64,000 nt of DNA from Streptomyces shenzhenensis (GCF_021462265.1 NZ_JAJONF010000010.1:124001-188000), one strand, 5' to 3'. Positions 1 through 8,719 are shown, counted from the first letter of the stretch. Translations and numbers: made by a program. The notes: a model not told the origin generated them from the sequence alone.

Positions 1-848
1 GCATGCACGGCGTACCGGTTGCCCGTGTCGTAGGGGCCGAAGTCGACGTACCCCTTGATCCGGTAGAGCCCCTCGGGCCGGCCGTCGAGGAAGGCCATCA
101 GCCGGCGGGGGTCGAGGGGCAGCCCGGAGGCGAAGGACAGGCTGTCGTAGGCGGTGTGCAGGTGTCCCTCGTGCGTGCCGTCGTCGTGGCGGTCGTGCAG
201 GTCGTCGAAGGACAGCTGTCCGATGCGTTCCCCGCCAGGCCGGCAGTCGAACAGGAACTCGGGGTCGATACGGCCGTAGATCGCGGGCACGACGGCGGCG
301 CCGCGGTCGCTGAGCGACCGCACGACGCCGAGGACGCCCTCGCCGCCCGCCGCGGCCCGGTCGAGCTTGTTGACGACGACCAGGTCGGCGAGGGCGAGAT
401 GGCGGTCGATCTCGGGGTGCTTCGCGCGCGTACCGTCGAACTCGGCGGCGTCGACGACCTCGACGAGGCCGCCGTAGACGATCCCGGGAAGCTCGCTGGC
501 GAGCAGCATGCGGACGAGTTCCTGAGGTTCGGCGAGACCGCTGGCCTCGATCACGATGACGTCGACACCCGTGGCGGGGCACGCGAGCCGCTCCAGGTAG
601 ACGTCCAGCTCACTGGCGTCGACGGCACAGCACAGGCAACCGTTGCCGAGCGAGACGGTCGAGTCGCCGAGGGCCCCGGCCACGGCCATCGCGTCGATCT
701 CGATGGCTCCGAAGTCGTTGACGATCGCCCCGATCCGGCTGCCCCCGCTGCGGTGCAGCAGGTGATTGAGGAGTGTGGTCTTCCCGGCCCCCAGGAATCC
801 GGCGAGGACGACTACCGGGATCTGCCGGGAGGTGGGGCGCTGCTCCAA
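1..848 (-). CDS. CobW/COG0523 family GTPase (C-terminus beyond window)
   Basis: G3E-family P-loop GTPase of the CobW/YciC/YeiR group, thought to hand metal ions to target proteins. Reading the minus strand from a TTG at 848 gives a Walker A motif GFLGAGKTT near residues 15-23, the family metal-binding GCLCC signature about residue 70, and an NKLD guanine-specificity motif. A short AGAGG ribosome site lies 7 bases before the TTG, so the start is reasonable but not certain. The gene runs off the left edge, so the C-terminal CobW_C domain is cut. Metal specificity (zinc, cobalt or other) cannot be told from the visible part, and I saw no Zur-type operator upstream. Confidence 0.85.
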   Translation of the reverse strand, partial: MEQRPTSRQIPVVVLAGFLGAGKTTLLNHLLHRSGGSRIGAIVNDFGAIEIDAMAVAGALGDSTVSLGNGCLCCAVDASELDVYLERLACPATGVDVIVIEASGLAEPQELVRMLLASELPGIVYGGLVEVVDAAEFDGTRAKHPEIDRHLALADLVVVNKLDRAAAGGEGVLGVVRSLSDRGAAVVPAIYGRIDPEFLFDCRPGGERIGQLSFDDLHDRHDDGTHEGHLHTAYDSLSFASGLPLDPRRLMAFLDGRPEGLYRIKGYVDFGPYDTGNRYAVH

Positions 849-982
849 CGGGGGGCCTCTTTCGGACGGGAGGGTGGTGGCGGGCCGGTCCAGGATAGGA
901 AACGGCCGGGCCACCCGCCGTGCCCCGTTCCGTTCGGGCGATGACGACCTCACCCGCCTCCGGCCGCGGCCCCGCGTACCGG

Positions 983-1046
983 GCCACCGCGCCACCGCGC
1001 CACCACACCGCCGCGCCACCACGCCACCGAGCCACCGGGCCACCGG
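983..1046. repeat. tandem octamer repeat GCCACCGN, 8 copies
   Basis: Eight back-to-back octamers starting at 983, 991, 999, 1007, 1015, 1023, 1031 and 1039. Seven match GCCACC plus two variable bases; the fourth is degenerate. It sits in the 310-base gap between the lysR-type gene end and the cobW start. An 8-base period is not a multiple of three, which argues that the stretch is noncoding. Apart from this repeat I see nothing else in the 849-1158 gap. Confidence 0.8.
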
Positions 1047-1158
1047 GCTCCGGTGAACTCGGCGCGGGGCCGCCGAAGTCCTGGGTGATCACGGAGCATC
1101 CGGACCGGACCCGCAGAACCTCCGCTCGCACCCGGTGGGAGCTCGGAAGGACGGGGTT

Positions 1159-2136
1159 TCAGACGCTCGGGTCGATCAGTTTGTAGACGCGGGGCTCGCC
1201 GGCGGTCAGGCCGCGGGAGGCGAGGAACTCGGCGGTGCACAGCAGTGCGGACTGCAAGGCATCCGCCGCGGCCTCGGCCGCGGGGACCGGTGCGCCTGCG
1301 CCGCTGCGGCGCAGTGAACGGACCAGGTAGTCGCCCGGGACGGGCAGGGCGGTGATTCCGCCGTGGGTGATCTGTTCGGCGGCATGCGCCGGCAGGATCG
1401 CCGGGCCGAGCCGGGCGGCGAGCATGCTGTAGACGGCGAACCGGTAGGCGGCGACGTGCTGCACCGACGGCGCGATGCCGTGCGCCGCGGCGAGCCGCTG
1501 GAACGCCAGGTCACGCGGTGAGCCCCCGGGGGCGCCGATCCACGGTCGCCCGGTCAGCTCGGCCGGGCTGCCGGGTGTCTCCCAGCCGTCCGGGAGCACC
1601 AAGCGGTACTCGTCCCGCAGCATCACCTGCGCGGTGACCCCCGGCGGGAGCGGGGTCGGGGCCGCACTGTCGTCCTCGATCACCAGGACGTCGAACTCAC
1701 CCAGCCGCAGCGCTCGCAGCCCGTCCTCTCGGTCGGTCTCGACGAGCCGGGGGGTGATCGCCGGGTGGCTTTCGGCGAGGAAACGGAGCGTGGTGGTGGC
1801 GAAGTAGGTGATGGCCGGCCCGGGCACCCCGATGGTGACCGGGCCTGACGCTTGGCCGGTCAGGGCCTGCAGTTCGCGGGCGGCGTCGGCCAGTACGTCA
1901 CCGACGCGGCCGCCGTGCTCCGCCAGTAGCCGTCCGGCCGCGGTCAGTTCGGTCCGCCCGCCGCTGCGGTCGACCAGCGGCACGCCGGCCTCCTGTTCCA
2001 GTCGCTGCAACTGCTGCGACACCGCAGACGCCGTGTGCCCAAGCGCACGGGCGGCAGCGGCCACGCCGCCGCTTTCGGCGATGTGACGCAGGATCAGCAA
2101 GCGTTTCGGATCGAGCCGCACTCCGCCCCCACTCAC
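1159..2136 (-). CDS. LysR family transcriptional regulator
   Basis: About 325 residues. The N-terminal winged HTH (roughly residues 5-65, with AAARALGHTASAVSQQLQRLE as the recognition part) is followed by a LysR substrate-binding domain starting near VTIGVPGPA. I chose the GTG at 2136 because GGAGG lies 5 bases upstream and the protein then begins just before the HTH. An in-frame ATG at 2187 would add 17 residues and overlap the stop of the upstream membrane-protein gene in a TGATG junction, so translational coupling is possible. The HTH subtype resembles ArgP/CysL-like regulators, but the ligand is unknown. It lies 50 bases after the membrane protein gene on the same strand, so the two may be one transcript. 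Confidence 0.85.
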   Translation of the reverse strand: MSGGGVRLDPKRLLILRHIAESGGVAAAARALGHTASAVSQQLQRLEQEAGVPLVDRSGGRTELTAAGRLLAEHGGRVGDVLADAARELQALTGQASGPVTIGVPGPAITYFATTTLRFLAESHPAITPRLVETDREDGLRALRLGEFDVLVIEDDSAAPTPLPPGVTAQVMLRDEYRLVLPDGWETPGSPAELTGRPWIGAPGGSPRDLAFQRLAAAHGIAPSVQHVAAYRFAVYSMLAARLGPAILPAHAAEQITHGGITALPVPGDYLVRSLRRSGAGAPVPAAEAAADALQSALLCTAEFLASRGLTAGEPRVYKLIDPSV

Positions 2137-2186
2137 CGCGGCCTCCACCACCCTGTCGTGCCCATTCTCGCAGCCGGACCGCCTCA

Positions 2187-2855
2187 TCACTCGTCCAGGC
2201 CGGATTCCGCGCTCCACGTCATCAGGGCGGCCACGAGCGAACCGAAAGCACCGACCGCGACGCCGAGCCACGACGCCCAGTAGCTGCGGGTGACCAGGGC
2301 CGGGTGGTCGGGGTGGGCCGGATCGATGCGAACGGTGACGCGGTGTCCGTCCGGCCATACCCGGGCCGCGGTGTCCTGGGAGCTGTACGCGTGGTCGCCG
2401 GCGACCCAGCGGTAGGTGCACCGATTGCCGGCGTCGCCTCGGTTCACGCAGTGCGAGACGGTCGCCGTGACCTTGAGGGTGGCGCGCCGGTCGAGCGCAT
2501 GGGCGTGGAAGAAGTAGCTCAGGCAGAACGCGAGGGTCGCCGCGAAGGCCCAGAGAAGGAGGGTGCTGATCAGCAAGGCGAAGATCTCCCCTCCTCGGCC
2601 GATGGCCGGCCCGGAACCGAGGACGGTGCGCGGCAGCCCGGCGATCAGGCCGACCGCGCCCGCCGCCGCGGCCACGGTCCAGCCGTCGACGGCCATGGGG
2701 GTTGCCCACCCGGCGGTCACCGCCACACCCAGCGCCACGACCACCACGAGGGTTGCGGTGCGCATCACGACCCGGGCGGCGCCCCGCACCGTGTCCGCGC
2801 GGAGTTCGGATCGGCGATAACCCCGGGCGCCGATTTCGTCCTGAATCCTCGTCAT
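2187..2855 (-). CDS. membrane protein, DUF3592-like
   Basis: About 222 residues with four predicted membrane helices: a pair near residues 32-75, one near 91-114, and one near 194-213. Between helices three and four is a soluble segment containing VTATVSHC, then two further cysteines and HRVTVRIDPAHPDHPALV. This has the look of the DUF3592 extracellular fold, in which a short beta-rich domain ends in a conversion of the type parameter-to-value followed by a final helix. The ATG at 2855 is the best start; an in-frame start at 2894 would add a basic tail. Its stop touches the first possible start of the downstream LysR gene. No specific function can be assigned. Confidence 0.6.
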   Translation of the reverse strand: MTRIQDEIGARGYRRSELRADTVRGAARVVMRTATLVVVVALGVAVTAGWATPMAVDGWTVAAAAGAVGLIAGLPRTVLGSGPAIGRGGEIFALLISTLLLWAFAATLAFCLSYFFHAHALDRRATLKVTATVSHCVNRGDAGNRCTYRWVAGDHAYSSQDTAARVWPDGHRVTVRIDPAHPDHPALVTRSYWASWLGVAVGAFGSLVAALMTWSAESGLDE

Positions 2856-3315
2856 GACCCGAGCGTCGCAGCGGCGCCGCCATCGGACCAGCAAGCTCGG
2901 CTTGCCCCTGGCTTCAGCTCCGCTTACCGGATCCGCCGAGCTCCGGGATGAGCGGCGCGATCACAAGCACGCAGGTCCGGCGCCGTTTCCCGGGGCAGGG
3001 CTGATCCGTTGCCCCGGGAAGCCGTAGCCGATCCGGGGCGAGGCCCGTCCGCTCGGGGAACCACACCCTCGACCGGACACGACGGTTCCGGTGGCGCGGT
3101 GCGGGCGACGGGCGCCTGCACACCGACGGCGTTGCCCGCAAAGCCCTCCGGCCCCGGCCCGGCCTCCGCCGGCAGGGAGCGCACCGGGTCGACGACGACC
3201 GCGGGACTGCTGCCCTCCCCCCTTCGACGGCGGATCGCGCCGCGCCCCAGGCGCCCGCGCCCGCGCCCGTGGCCGGTGCCGGGCCCGGTGCCGGGTGCGC
3301 GGCTGCCGGCCGGGA
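2856..3315. other. intergenic region with one short inverted repeat
   Basis: 460 bases between the isomerase gene end and the DUF3592-like gene start. A 15-base inverted repeat, GCAAGC-TCG-GCTTGC at 2891-2905, lies about 40 bases upstream of the membrane-protein gene and could be a regulator site. The stretch 3240-3310 is GC-only low complexity. No convincing gene is visible on either strand. Confidence 0.5.
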
Positions 3316-4353
3316 TCACTGGTTGCTGAACGCCGAGTCGAACGCGGCCTTCGGCAGCGGCCACAGCGCGGAGCGGATGCGGCCGACGGCCTCGGCCGCG
3401 CCGTGCAGCCGGTCCATGCCCGCGTCCTCCCACTCCACCGAGACCGGGCCGTCGTAACCGATGGCGGCCAGGGCGCGGAAGGCGTCCTCCCAGGGCATGT
3501 CGCCGTGACCGACGGAGACGAAGTCCCAGCGTCGGCGCGGGTCGCCCCAGGGCAGGTGCGAGCCGAGGATCCCGGCACGTCCCGACGGCGGCCGCAGGCG
3601 GGTGTCCTTGCAGTCGACGTGGTAGATGCGATCGGCGAAGTCCGTGATGAAGCCGACGGGGTCGACGCCCTGCCAGATCATGTGCGAGGGGTCCCAGTTG
3701 AAGCCGAAGGCCGGACGGCGGCCGATCGCTTCGAGAGCGCGCTCGCTGGTCCAGTAGTCGTAGGCGATCTCGGACGGGTGGACCTCGTGGGCGAAACGCA
3801 CGCCCTCGGCGTCGAAGACGTCGAGAATCGGGTTCCAGCGGCGCGCGAAGTCCTCGTAGCCCTCGTCGATCACCGCCTGGGAGACCGGCGGGAACATCGC
3901 CACGTACTTCCAGATCTTGGATCCGGTGAACCCCACGACGGTGCCGGCGCCGAGCCTGCGGGCGACACGGGCGGCGCGCTTCATGTCCTCGGCGGCGCGC
4001 TGCCGGACACCCTCCGGGTCGCCGGCGCCCCAGACCTCCGGGCGCAGGATCGCCTGGTGCCGGAAGTCGATCGGGTCGTCACACACGGCCTGGCCGCCGA
4101 GGTGGTGGGAGATCGCCCAGACCTTCAGTCCGTAGCGCTCCAGAATCGCCTGCCGCTCGGGCAGGTAGTCGGGGTCCGTCTCGGCGCGGGCCAGGTCCAG
4201 GTGGTCGCCGGAGGCCGCGATCTCCAGCCCGTCGTAGCCCCACTCGCTCGCCAGTCGCGCCACCTCCTCGAACGGCAGATCCGCCCACTGGCCGGTGAAG
4301 AGGGTGACCGGCTGCCGGGCCGGTTCCTGGCTCTGTGCCTGGCTCTGGTTCAT
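3316..4353 (-). CDS. sugar phosphate isomerase/epimerase (AP endonuclease-2 type TIM barrel)
   Basis: About 345 residues of the xylose-isomerase-like TIM-barrel superfamily, which isomerises or epimerises sugars and inositol derivatives with a divalent metal. Seen in the sequence: WGYDGLEIA near the first strands, AHEVHPSEIAYDY, FNWDPSHMIWQG and IYHVDCKD, and a final VSVEWED. These supply the Glu, Asp, His and Asp metal ligands typical of the family. The ATG at 4353 has AAGGAGG 6 bases upstream, so it is preferred to the ATG at 4380. It is divergent from a Gfo/Idh/MocA oxidoreductase, a pairing common in inositol or keto-sugar catabolism. The exact substrate is unknown. Confidence 0.88.
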   Translation of the reverse strand: MNQSQAQSQEPARQPVTLFTGQWADLPFEEVARLASEWGYDGLEIAASGDHLDLARAETDPDYLPERQAILERYGLKVWAISHHLGGQAVCDDPIDFRHQAILRPEVWGAGDPEGVRQRAAEDMKRAARVARRLGAGTVVGFTGSKIWKYVAMFPPVSQAVIDEGYEDFARRWNPILDVFDAEGVRFAHEVHPSEIAYDYWTSERALEAIGRRPAFGFNWDPSHMIWQGVDPVGFITDFADRIYHVDCKDTRLRPPSGRAGILGSHLPWGDPRRRWDFVSVGHGDMPWEDAFRALAAIGYDGPVSVEWEDAGMDRLHGAAEAVGRIRSALWPLPKAAFDSAFSNQ

Positions 4354-4378
4354 CTGCAGCCTCCTTGGCGTTCCGGAC

Positions 4379-4403
4379 ACTTTAGCTTACCGTGAGCGAA
4401 AGT
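4379..4403. promoter_or_regulatory. candidate ROK operator (imperfect inverted repeat)
   Basis: ACTTTAGCT, 7-base spacer, AGCGAAAGT: nine-base arms with 8 of 9 positions complementary. It lies in the divergent promoter region of the isomerase and oxidoreductase genes, just upstream of the isomerase start. A ROK repressor gene is adjacent at 5725-7023. Assignment to that regulator is inference. Confidence 0.5.
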
Positions 4404-4442
4404 CGACCTCTCGGAATTCATCACTCCCGAGTTTTTCGATCT

Positions 4443-4456
4443 GTTCACGCGTTAAC
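4443..4456. promoter_or_regulatory. second short palindrome in the divergent promoter
   Basis: GTTCACGCGTTAAC is a 14-base palindrome with one mismatched pair, located 8 bases before the purine-rich ribosome site of the oxidoreductase gene. It could be a second operator or a promoter element. It differs in sequence from the repeat at 4379-4403. Confidence 0.35.
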
Positions 4457-4476
4457 TCCGCCAGAGGAGAGAAGAG

Positions 4477-5574
4477 GTGCGTGTCATGCGCGTCGGTGTC
4501 ATCGGTACCGGCTTCATGGGGGCCGTGCACACCCGGTCCGCGCTCGTGGCGGGCGGTGAGGTGGTGGGCGTGGTCGGGTCGACGCCCGGCAAGGGCCGCC
4601 GCGCCGCCGCGGAGTTCGGGGCGGGCCGCGGTTTCGACTCGGTCGAGGACCTGCTGCGGCACGGGGTGGACGTGCTGCACGTGTGCACGCCCAACGCCAC
4701 GCACGCCGGGTTCTGCCGTGCGGCCCTCGCCGCCGGTGTCCCGGTCGTCTGTGAGAAACCGCTGGCCACCGATCCCGCGACCGCCCGTGAACTCACCTCG
4801 CTGGCGGCCGAGCGCGGGCTGGTCACCGCCGTGCCCTTCGTGTACCGGTACTACGCGTCCGTGCGTGAGGCACGCGACCGTATCCGGCGGCCGGGGCATC
4901 GGCCCCCGTGGCTGATCCACGGCAGCTATCTGCAGGACTGGCTCGCCGACGCCGGGGCCACCAACTGGCGGGTCGACCCGGCGGACGGCGGGGCCACGCG
5001 CGCGTTCGGGGACATCGGCGTCCACTGGTGCGATCTCGCCGAGTTCGTGACCGGACAGCGGATCACCCGGGTGAACGCGTCCTTCGCCCGCGCGGTGGCG
5101 GCCCGGCCGGCGGCGGACGGCACCCCGCGCCCCGTCGAGACCGAGGACGGCGCGGTCGTACTCCTCGAAACCGACACCGGCGCGATCGGATCGGTGGTGG
5201 TCAGCCAGGTCTCCGCCGGGTACAAGAACGCGCTGTCGTTCTCCTTCGACGGGCCGGACGCCAGCTACGCGTTCCGCCAGGAGACCCCGGAGTCGCTGTG
5301 GATCGGCGGCCGGAACTCCAACGAGGTGCTGCTGCGCGACCCGAACCGGTCCGGGGCGCCCACCGGGCGGGCGGCCCGCCTGCCGTCCGGGCATCCGCAG
5401 GGGTACTACGAGGCCTTCGCCGACTTCGTCGCCGACGCCTACGCCGCGATCGGCGGCGAACAGGTCACCGGCATGCCGTCCTTCGCCGACGGGCTGCGCG
5501 CGGCCGAGATCGCCCAGGCGGTCGTCGACTCGGCGCGCGGCGGCGGCTGGGTCGACGTCCCGGCGGCCGGGTGA
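4477..5574 (+). CDS. Gfo/Idh/MocA family oxidoreductase
   Basis: About 365 residues. The N-terminal Rossmann NAD(P) domain starts VGVIGTGFMGAVH (GxGxxG). The family EKPLA motif, whose Lys is catalytic, is at roughly residues 98-102. The C-terminal alpha/beta dimerisation domain carries GDIGVHWCDLAEF, with the usual catalytic Asp/His region. The start is GTG at 4477 or ATG at 4486; both fit the AGAGGAGAGAAGAGG purine run upstream. It probably oxidises a sugar or cyclitol in the same pathway as the divergent isomerase, and the nearby ROK repressor is the likely control protein. The substrate is unknown. Confidence 0.9.
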   Translation: MRVMRVGVIGTGFMGAVHTRSALVAGGEVVGVVGSTPGKGRRAAAEFGAGRGFDSVEDLLRHGVDVLHVCTPNATHAGFCRAALAAGVPVVCEKPLATDPATARELTSLAAERGLVTAVPFVYRYYASVREARDRIRRPGHRPPWLIHGSYLQDWLADAGATNWRVDPADGGATRAFGDIGVHWCDLAEFVTGQRITRVNASFARAVAARPAADGTPRPVETEDGAVVLLETDTGAIGSVVVSQVSAGYKNALSFSFDGPDASYAFRQETPESLWIGGRNSNEVLLRDPNRSGAPTGRAARLPSGHPQGYYEAFADFVADAYAAIGGEQVTGMPSFADGLRAAEIAQAVVDSARGGGWVDVPAAG

Positions 5575-5724
5575 GCGATCCGCTCCGCGCAGGCGTCGAC
5601 TGCCCGCCCCCGTCGACCGTCCGTACCGCGGACCACCTGGCCGTTACCGGATGCTCCTGGTCAGGTCCGGTCAAGGAGGAGTGCTCCGTGCCGGCCCGCC
5701 GCACCGGCAGCGTCATAGAAGCTG

Positions 5725-7023
5725 TTACCGGGCCCCCGCCAGCGGCGCGTCGAGAGAGAGCGGGTCGGTGGACTCGCCGGTGCGTGCGCGGATCCCGCGG
5801 GGGTTGCCGTGCGGGATCCACTGGTCGAGCAGCTCCGGGTGCAACAGCTCGTCGATGGCCAGGGTCGCCGCTCCGACGACTCCCTCGGAGCGGTCGGGGG
5901 GGACCTGGGCGATGACGAGTTCGTCGGTGGCCAGCGGCAGCGACCGTCTGGCCACCACCTCCGCGACGGGGTCCCGGAACACGTCGCCCGCCTGCGCCAG
6001 CACGCCGGCGAGGTAGACCGTCGACGGGTTGAAGACGCTGACGAGCGTCGCCAACTGCCCGCCGACCAGCTCACCCGCCCTGCTGACGAGCTCGGTGCTG
6101 ACCCGGTCGCCGGCCCGGCAGCCGTCGAGCACGTCGGTGACGGCCAGCCGCGCGTCCCGGCGCTCCGCGCTCTCCAGGCGTGCGGCCAGGAAGGGGCTTC
6201 GCCCCTCCAGGGCCGCGGTGCGTGCGTCACGGGTGAGGGCCCAGCCGCCCGCGAACGCTTCGAGGCACCCGAACTTGCCGCACCGGCACCGGTGGCGGGA
6301 CTCCTCGGCGACGATCGTGTGCCCGAGGTCACCGGCCGCGCCACGCGCTCCCCGGTGCAACCGCCCCCTGGACATCAGGCCCAGCCCGATCCCGGTGCTC
6401 GCCTTGACGAGCAGGATGTTGTCACCGGCGGCCGCCCGGGTCCGGCTCCAGGCGCCCAGCGCCATCAGGTTGGCGTCGTTGTCGACCCAGGCCGGCACGC
6501 CGTAGTGGGCTTCGAGGCGGTCCCGGAGCGGAAAGCCGTGCCAGCCGGCCATGATGGGCGGCCGCACCGGCGTCCCGCGCGCGAAGTCGACCGGCCCGGG
6601 AACGCCCACGCACACCCCCCACAGGCGTTCGCGCAGCTCCTGGCTGAGCAGCAGCCCCGCCACCTCGACCAGGGTGGCCAGGGACGACTCGGGGCCCGAC
6701 TCGATGTCCCATGGCACCCGCCGGTCCGCGAGCACGGTCCCGTCGAGGCCGGTCACCGCCGCGTGCAGATGGGTGGCGCCGAACACCGCGCCGAGGACGA
6801 CACCGCGGTCGGACGCGATGCGCAGGATGCGGGAGGGCCGCCCGCCGGTGGAGGGGGCCGGCTCGCCCTCGGCCACCAGGCCGAGGCGGATCGCGTGGTC
6901 CACCCGCTGCGTGATGACCGTCCGGCCCAGACCGGTCTGCCGGCCGAGGTCGGGCCTGGTCACGGCCGTTCCGCTCCTGATCAGACTCAGGACCAGGGAG
7001 AGGGTACGGGTGTGGTCGGTCAT
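5725..7023 (-). CDS. ROK family transcriptional repressor
   Basis: About 432 residues. An N-terminal winged HTH (LSLIRSGTAVTRPDLGRQTGLGRTVITQRV, described here in pieces: RPDLGRQTGLG then RTVITQRV) is followed by a ROK sugar-kinase-like domain. The domain includes GVCVGVPGPVD, the VDNDANL segment and a zinc signature CRCGKFGCLEAFAG. The ATG at 7023 is used. The gene converges on the oxidoreductase gene, with 150 bases between, and is the obvious candidate regulator for the isomerase/oxidoreductase pair. ROK repressors usually respond to a sugar or sugar phosphate; which one is not visible here. Confidence 0.9.
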   Translation of the reverse strand: MTDHTRTLSLVLSLIRSGTAVTRPDLGRQTGLGRTVITQRVDHAIRLGLVAEGEPAPSTGGRPSRILRIASDRGVVLGAVFGATHLHAAVTGLDGTVLADRRVPWDIESGPESSLATLVEVAGLLLSQELRERLWGVCVGVPGPVDFARGTPVRPPIMAGWHGFPLRDRLEAHYGVPAWVDNDANLMALGAWSRTRAAAGDNILLVKASTGIGLGLMSRGRLHRGARGAAGDLGHTIVAEESRHRCRCGKFGCLEAFAGGWALTRDARTAALEGRSPFLAARLESAERRDARLAVTDVLDGCRAGDRVSTELVSRAGELVGGQLATLVSVFNPSTVYLAGVLAQAGDVFRDPVAEVVARRSLPLATDELVIAQVPPDRSEGVVGAATLAIDELLHPELLDQWIPHGNPRGIRARTGESTDPLSLDAPLAGAR

Positions 7024-7304
7024 GCAGTGAGCTTATGGTCCCGGCGCCCGCGGTCGTCGCCGACAGCCGGGACGGGAGGGCCCACCGGCGTGGCACCGCG
7101 CGTAGCCGACCGCGGACCGGGCGCAGCCGCCATGGGCGCCGGTGTCCACAGCACGGCGCGGCCCGGTCGACGAGGCCGCCCCGCCCGACTGGAGGGCCGC
7201 ACGGGGCCCGTCACCCCTGTTCCCGGCGGCCTCGGCCCGGTCGGTCGCCGTACGGCCGGTCGACCGGCACCTTGCTCGCGGCGCACCGGGACCGCCTTGC
7301 AGCG

Positions 7305-7442
7305 CGTTGACCTGCCCGTCACCGCAAGCATTGATCCGCCCGTCCATCCCATCATTGACCCGTCGGTCCACCGCAAGCATTGACCCGTCGGTCCATATGC
7401 GGAGCCAACCCGCATCAACATTGATCGAGTCAATCCATGCCG
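7305..7442. repeat. array of ATTGA-containing 24/25-base repeats upstream of HTH-citrate synthase
   Basis: Copies start at 7305, 7329, 7353 and 7378 (24, 24 and 25 base spacing). The core is CATTGAYCCGYCSGTCCA; the first copy begins CGTTGA. A fifth, diverged copy at 7419 contains a symmetric ATTGA-TCGAG-TCAAT (7420-7434). The array ends about 20 bases before the citrate synthase start at 7463 and lies in the gap to the ROK gene. The arrangement suggests cooperative binding of a regulator, possibly the HTH domain of the enzyme itself. The rest of the 7024-7462 gap shows nothing clear. Confidence 0.75.
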
Positions 7443-7462
7443 AAACGGCTACCGTGACGCCC

Positions 7463-8719
7463 ATGCGCGATCAACACCCCGCTCCCGGAAGTCCCGCGCG
7501 GCGGCTGAGCACCCGGGAGACCGCCGAACTGCTCGGCGTGAAGCCCGAGACCGTGTACGCCTACGTGAGCCGGGGCCAGCTCAGCAGCAGACGCGAGCCC
7601 GGAGGCCGCGCCAGCACCTTCGACGCCGGGGAGGTGGAGGCGCTGGCCCGGCGCAACCGGCGGGAGGCCGCCGGGAGTCCCGGCTCCGGCGGTGATCTGT
7701 CGGTGCGCACCCGGATCACCCTGATCGACGAGGACCGGTACTTCTTCCGGGGCGTCGACGCCACGGAACTCGCCGCACACCACTCCTACGAGGAGGTGGC
7801 CGAGTGGCTGTGGACGGGCCGCATGACCCGGGGTGTGACCTTCACCGCGCCGCCCGCCACCGTCGCGGTCGCCCGCCGGGCCGTCGACGCGCTGCCCGAG
7901 CACACCTCGACCACCGACCGGCTGCGGGTCGCCACGATCGCCGCGGCCGCCGAGGACCCACTGCGCTTCGACCTGTCCGAGGAGTCCGTTCTCGGCGCCG
8001 CGCGCGTGCTGATCCCCACGCTCGTCGCCGCGCTCCCCGGGCGGCGCCGGCGGGGGCACGACGACGGCCCGCTGGCCCACCGCCTGTGGGACAGGCTGAC
8101 CGGCATCGAACCCGGCGACGCCGCGCTGCGCTGTCTGGACACCGCGCTCGCGCTGCTCGTCGACCACGACCTGGCCGCCTCCACCCTCGCGGTCCGGGTC
8201 GCCGCCTCCGCGCGCGCCCACGCGTACGCGGCCGTGTCGGCCGGGCTCGGCGTGCTCGAGGGCCCCCTGCACGGCGCTTCCAGCGGCCTCGCCCACCGGA
8301 TGCTGCTCGACGTCCTCGACCAGGGCAGCGCCGCCACGGTGATCGCGGACGAGCTCCGCGCGGGCCGCCGTATCCCCGGTCTCGGCCACCGCCTCTACCA
8401 GGGCGAGGACCCACGCGCGCGTGTCCTGTTCGCGCTGCTGGAGGAGGTCCCCCACGCGGAGCCCGCGCTGCTCGCGGCCCGGGACATCGTCGCCACGACC
8501 GCCCGGCACACTCCGCTGCACGCCAACGTGGACCTGGCGCTCGCCGTGTTCACGGCCTCCTGCGGCATGCCCGCCAGCGCGGGCGAGACCGTCTTCGCCG
8601 TCGCCCGTACGGCGGGCTGGATCGCCCACGCCCTGGAGGAGTACGGCGAACGCCCGCTGCGCATGCGTCCCAGCGGCCACTACGTCGGCCCGAAACCGCC
8701 ACAGCCCCTGCCGGAATGA
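7463..8719 (+). CDS. citrate synthase/2-methylcitrate synthase with N-terminal HTH
   Basis: About 418 residues. Residues 15-62 (STRETAELLGVKPETVYAYV) form a MerR/excisionase-type HTH. From about residue 80 a citrate synthase fold follows. Catalytic regions are intact: GPLHGASSG (first His), GLGHRLYQGEDPRA (second His) and HANVDLALA (Asp), plus an RPSGHYVG ending. It would condense acetyl-CoA or propionyl-CoA with oxaloacetate. The catalytic domain is short compared with hexameric citrate synthases. The ATG at 7463 was chosen because it directly precedes the HTH. GTG at 7454 is an alternative, and no clear ribosome site is present. It may bind DNA; the repeat array just upstream is a natural target. 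Confidence 0.88.
   Translation: MRDQHPAPGSPARRLSTRETAELLGVKPETVYAYVSRGQLSSRREPGGRASTFDAGEVEALARRNRREAAGSPGSGGDLSVRTRITLIDEDRYFFRGVDATELAAHHSYEEVAEWLWTGRMTRGVTFTAPPATVAVARRAVDALPEHTSTTDRLRVATIAAAAEDPLRFDLSEESVLGAARVLIPTLVAALPGRRRRGHDDGPLAHRLWDRLTGIEPGDAALRCLDTALALLVDHDLAASTLAVRVAASARAHAYAAVSAGLGVLEGPLHGASSGLAHRMLLDVLDQGSAATVIADELRAGRRIPGLGHRLYQGEDPRARVLFALLEEVPHAEPALLAARDIVATTARHTPLHANVDLALAVFTASCGMPASAGETVFAVARTAGWIAHALEEYGERPLRMRPSGHYVGPKPPQPLPE

Noticed and set aside
3..944. long plus-strand frame at the left edge
   Set aside because: It is the complement of the CobW GTPase gene, whose minus-strand reading shows all family motifs. No domain is recognisable in the plus frame.
2136..2187. 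longer start of the LysR gene at ATG 2187
   Set aside because: Possible by overlap with the preceding stop, but the GTG at 2136 has a much better ribosome site and fits LysR protein starts.
7305..7442. CRISPR array
   Set aside because: The repeats are about 24 bases and contiguous without unique spacers, and no cas genes are present.
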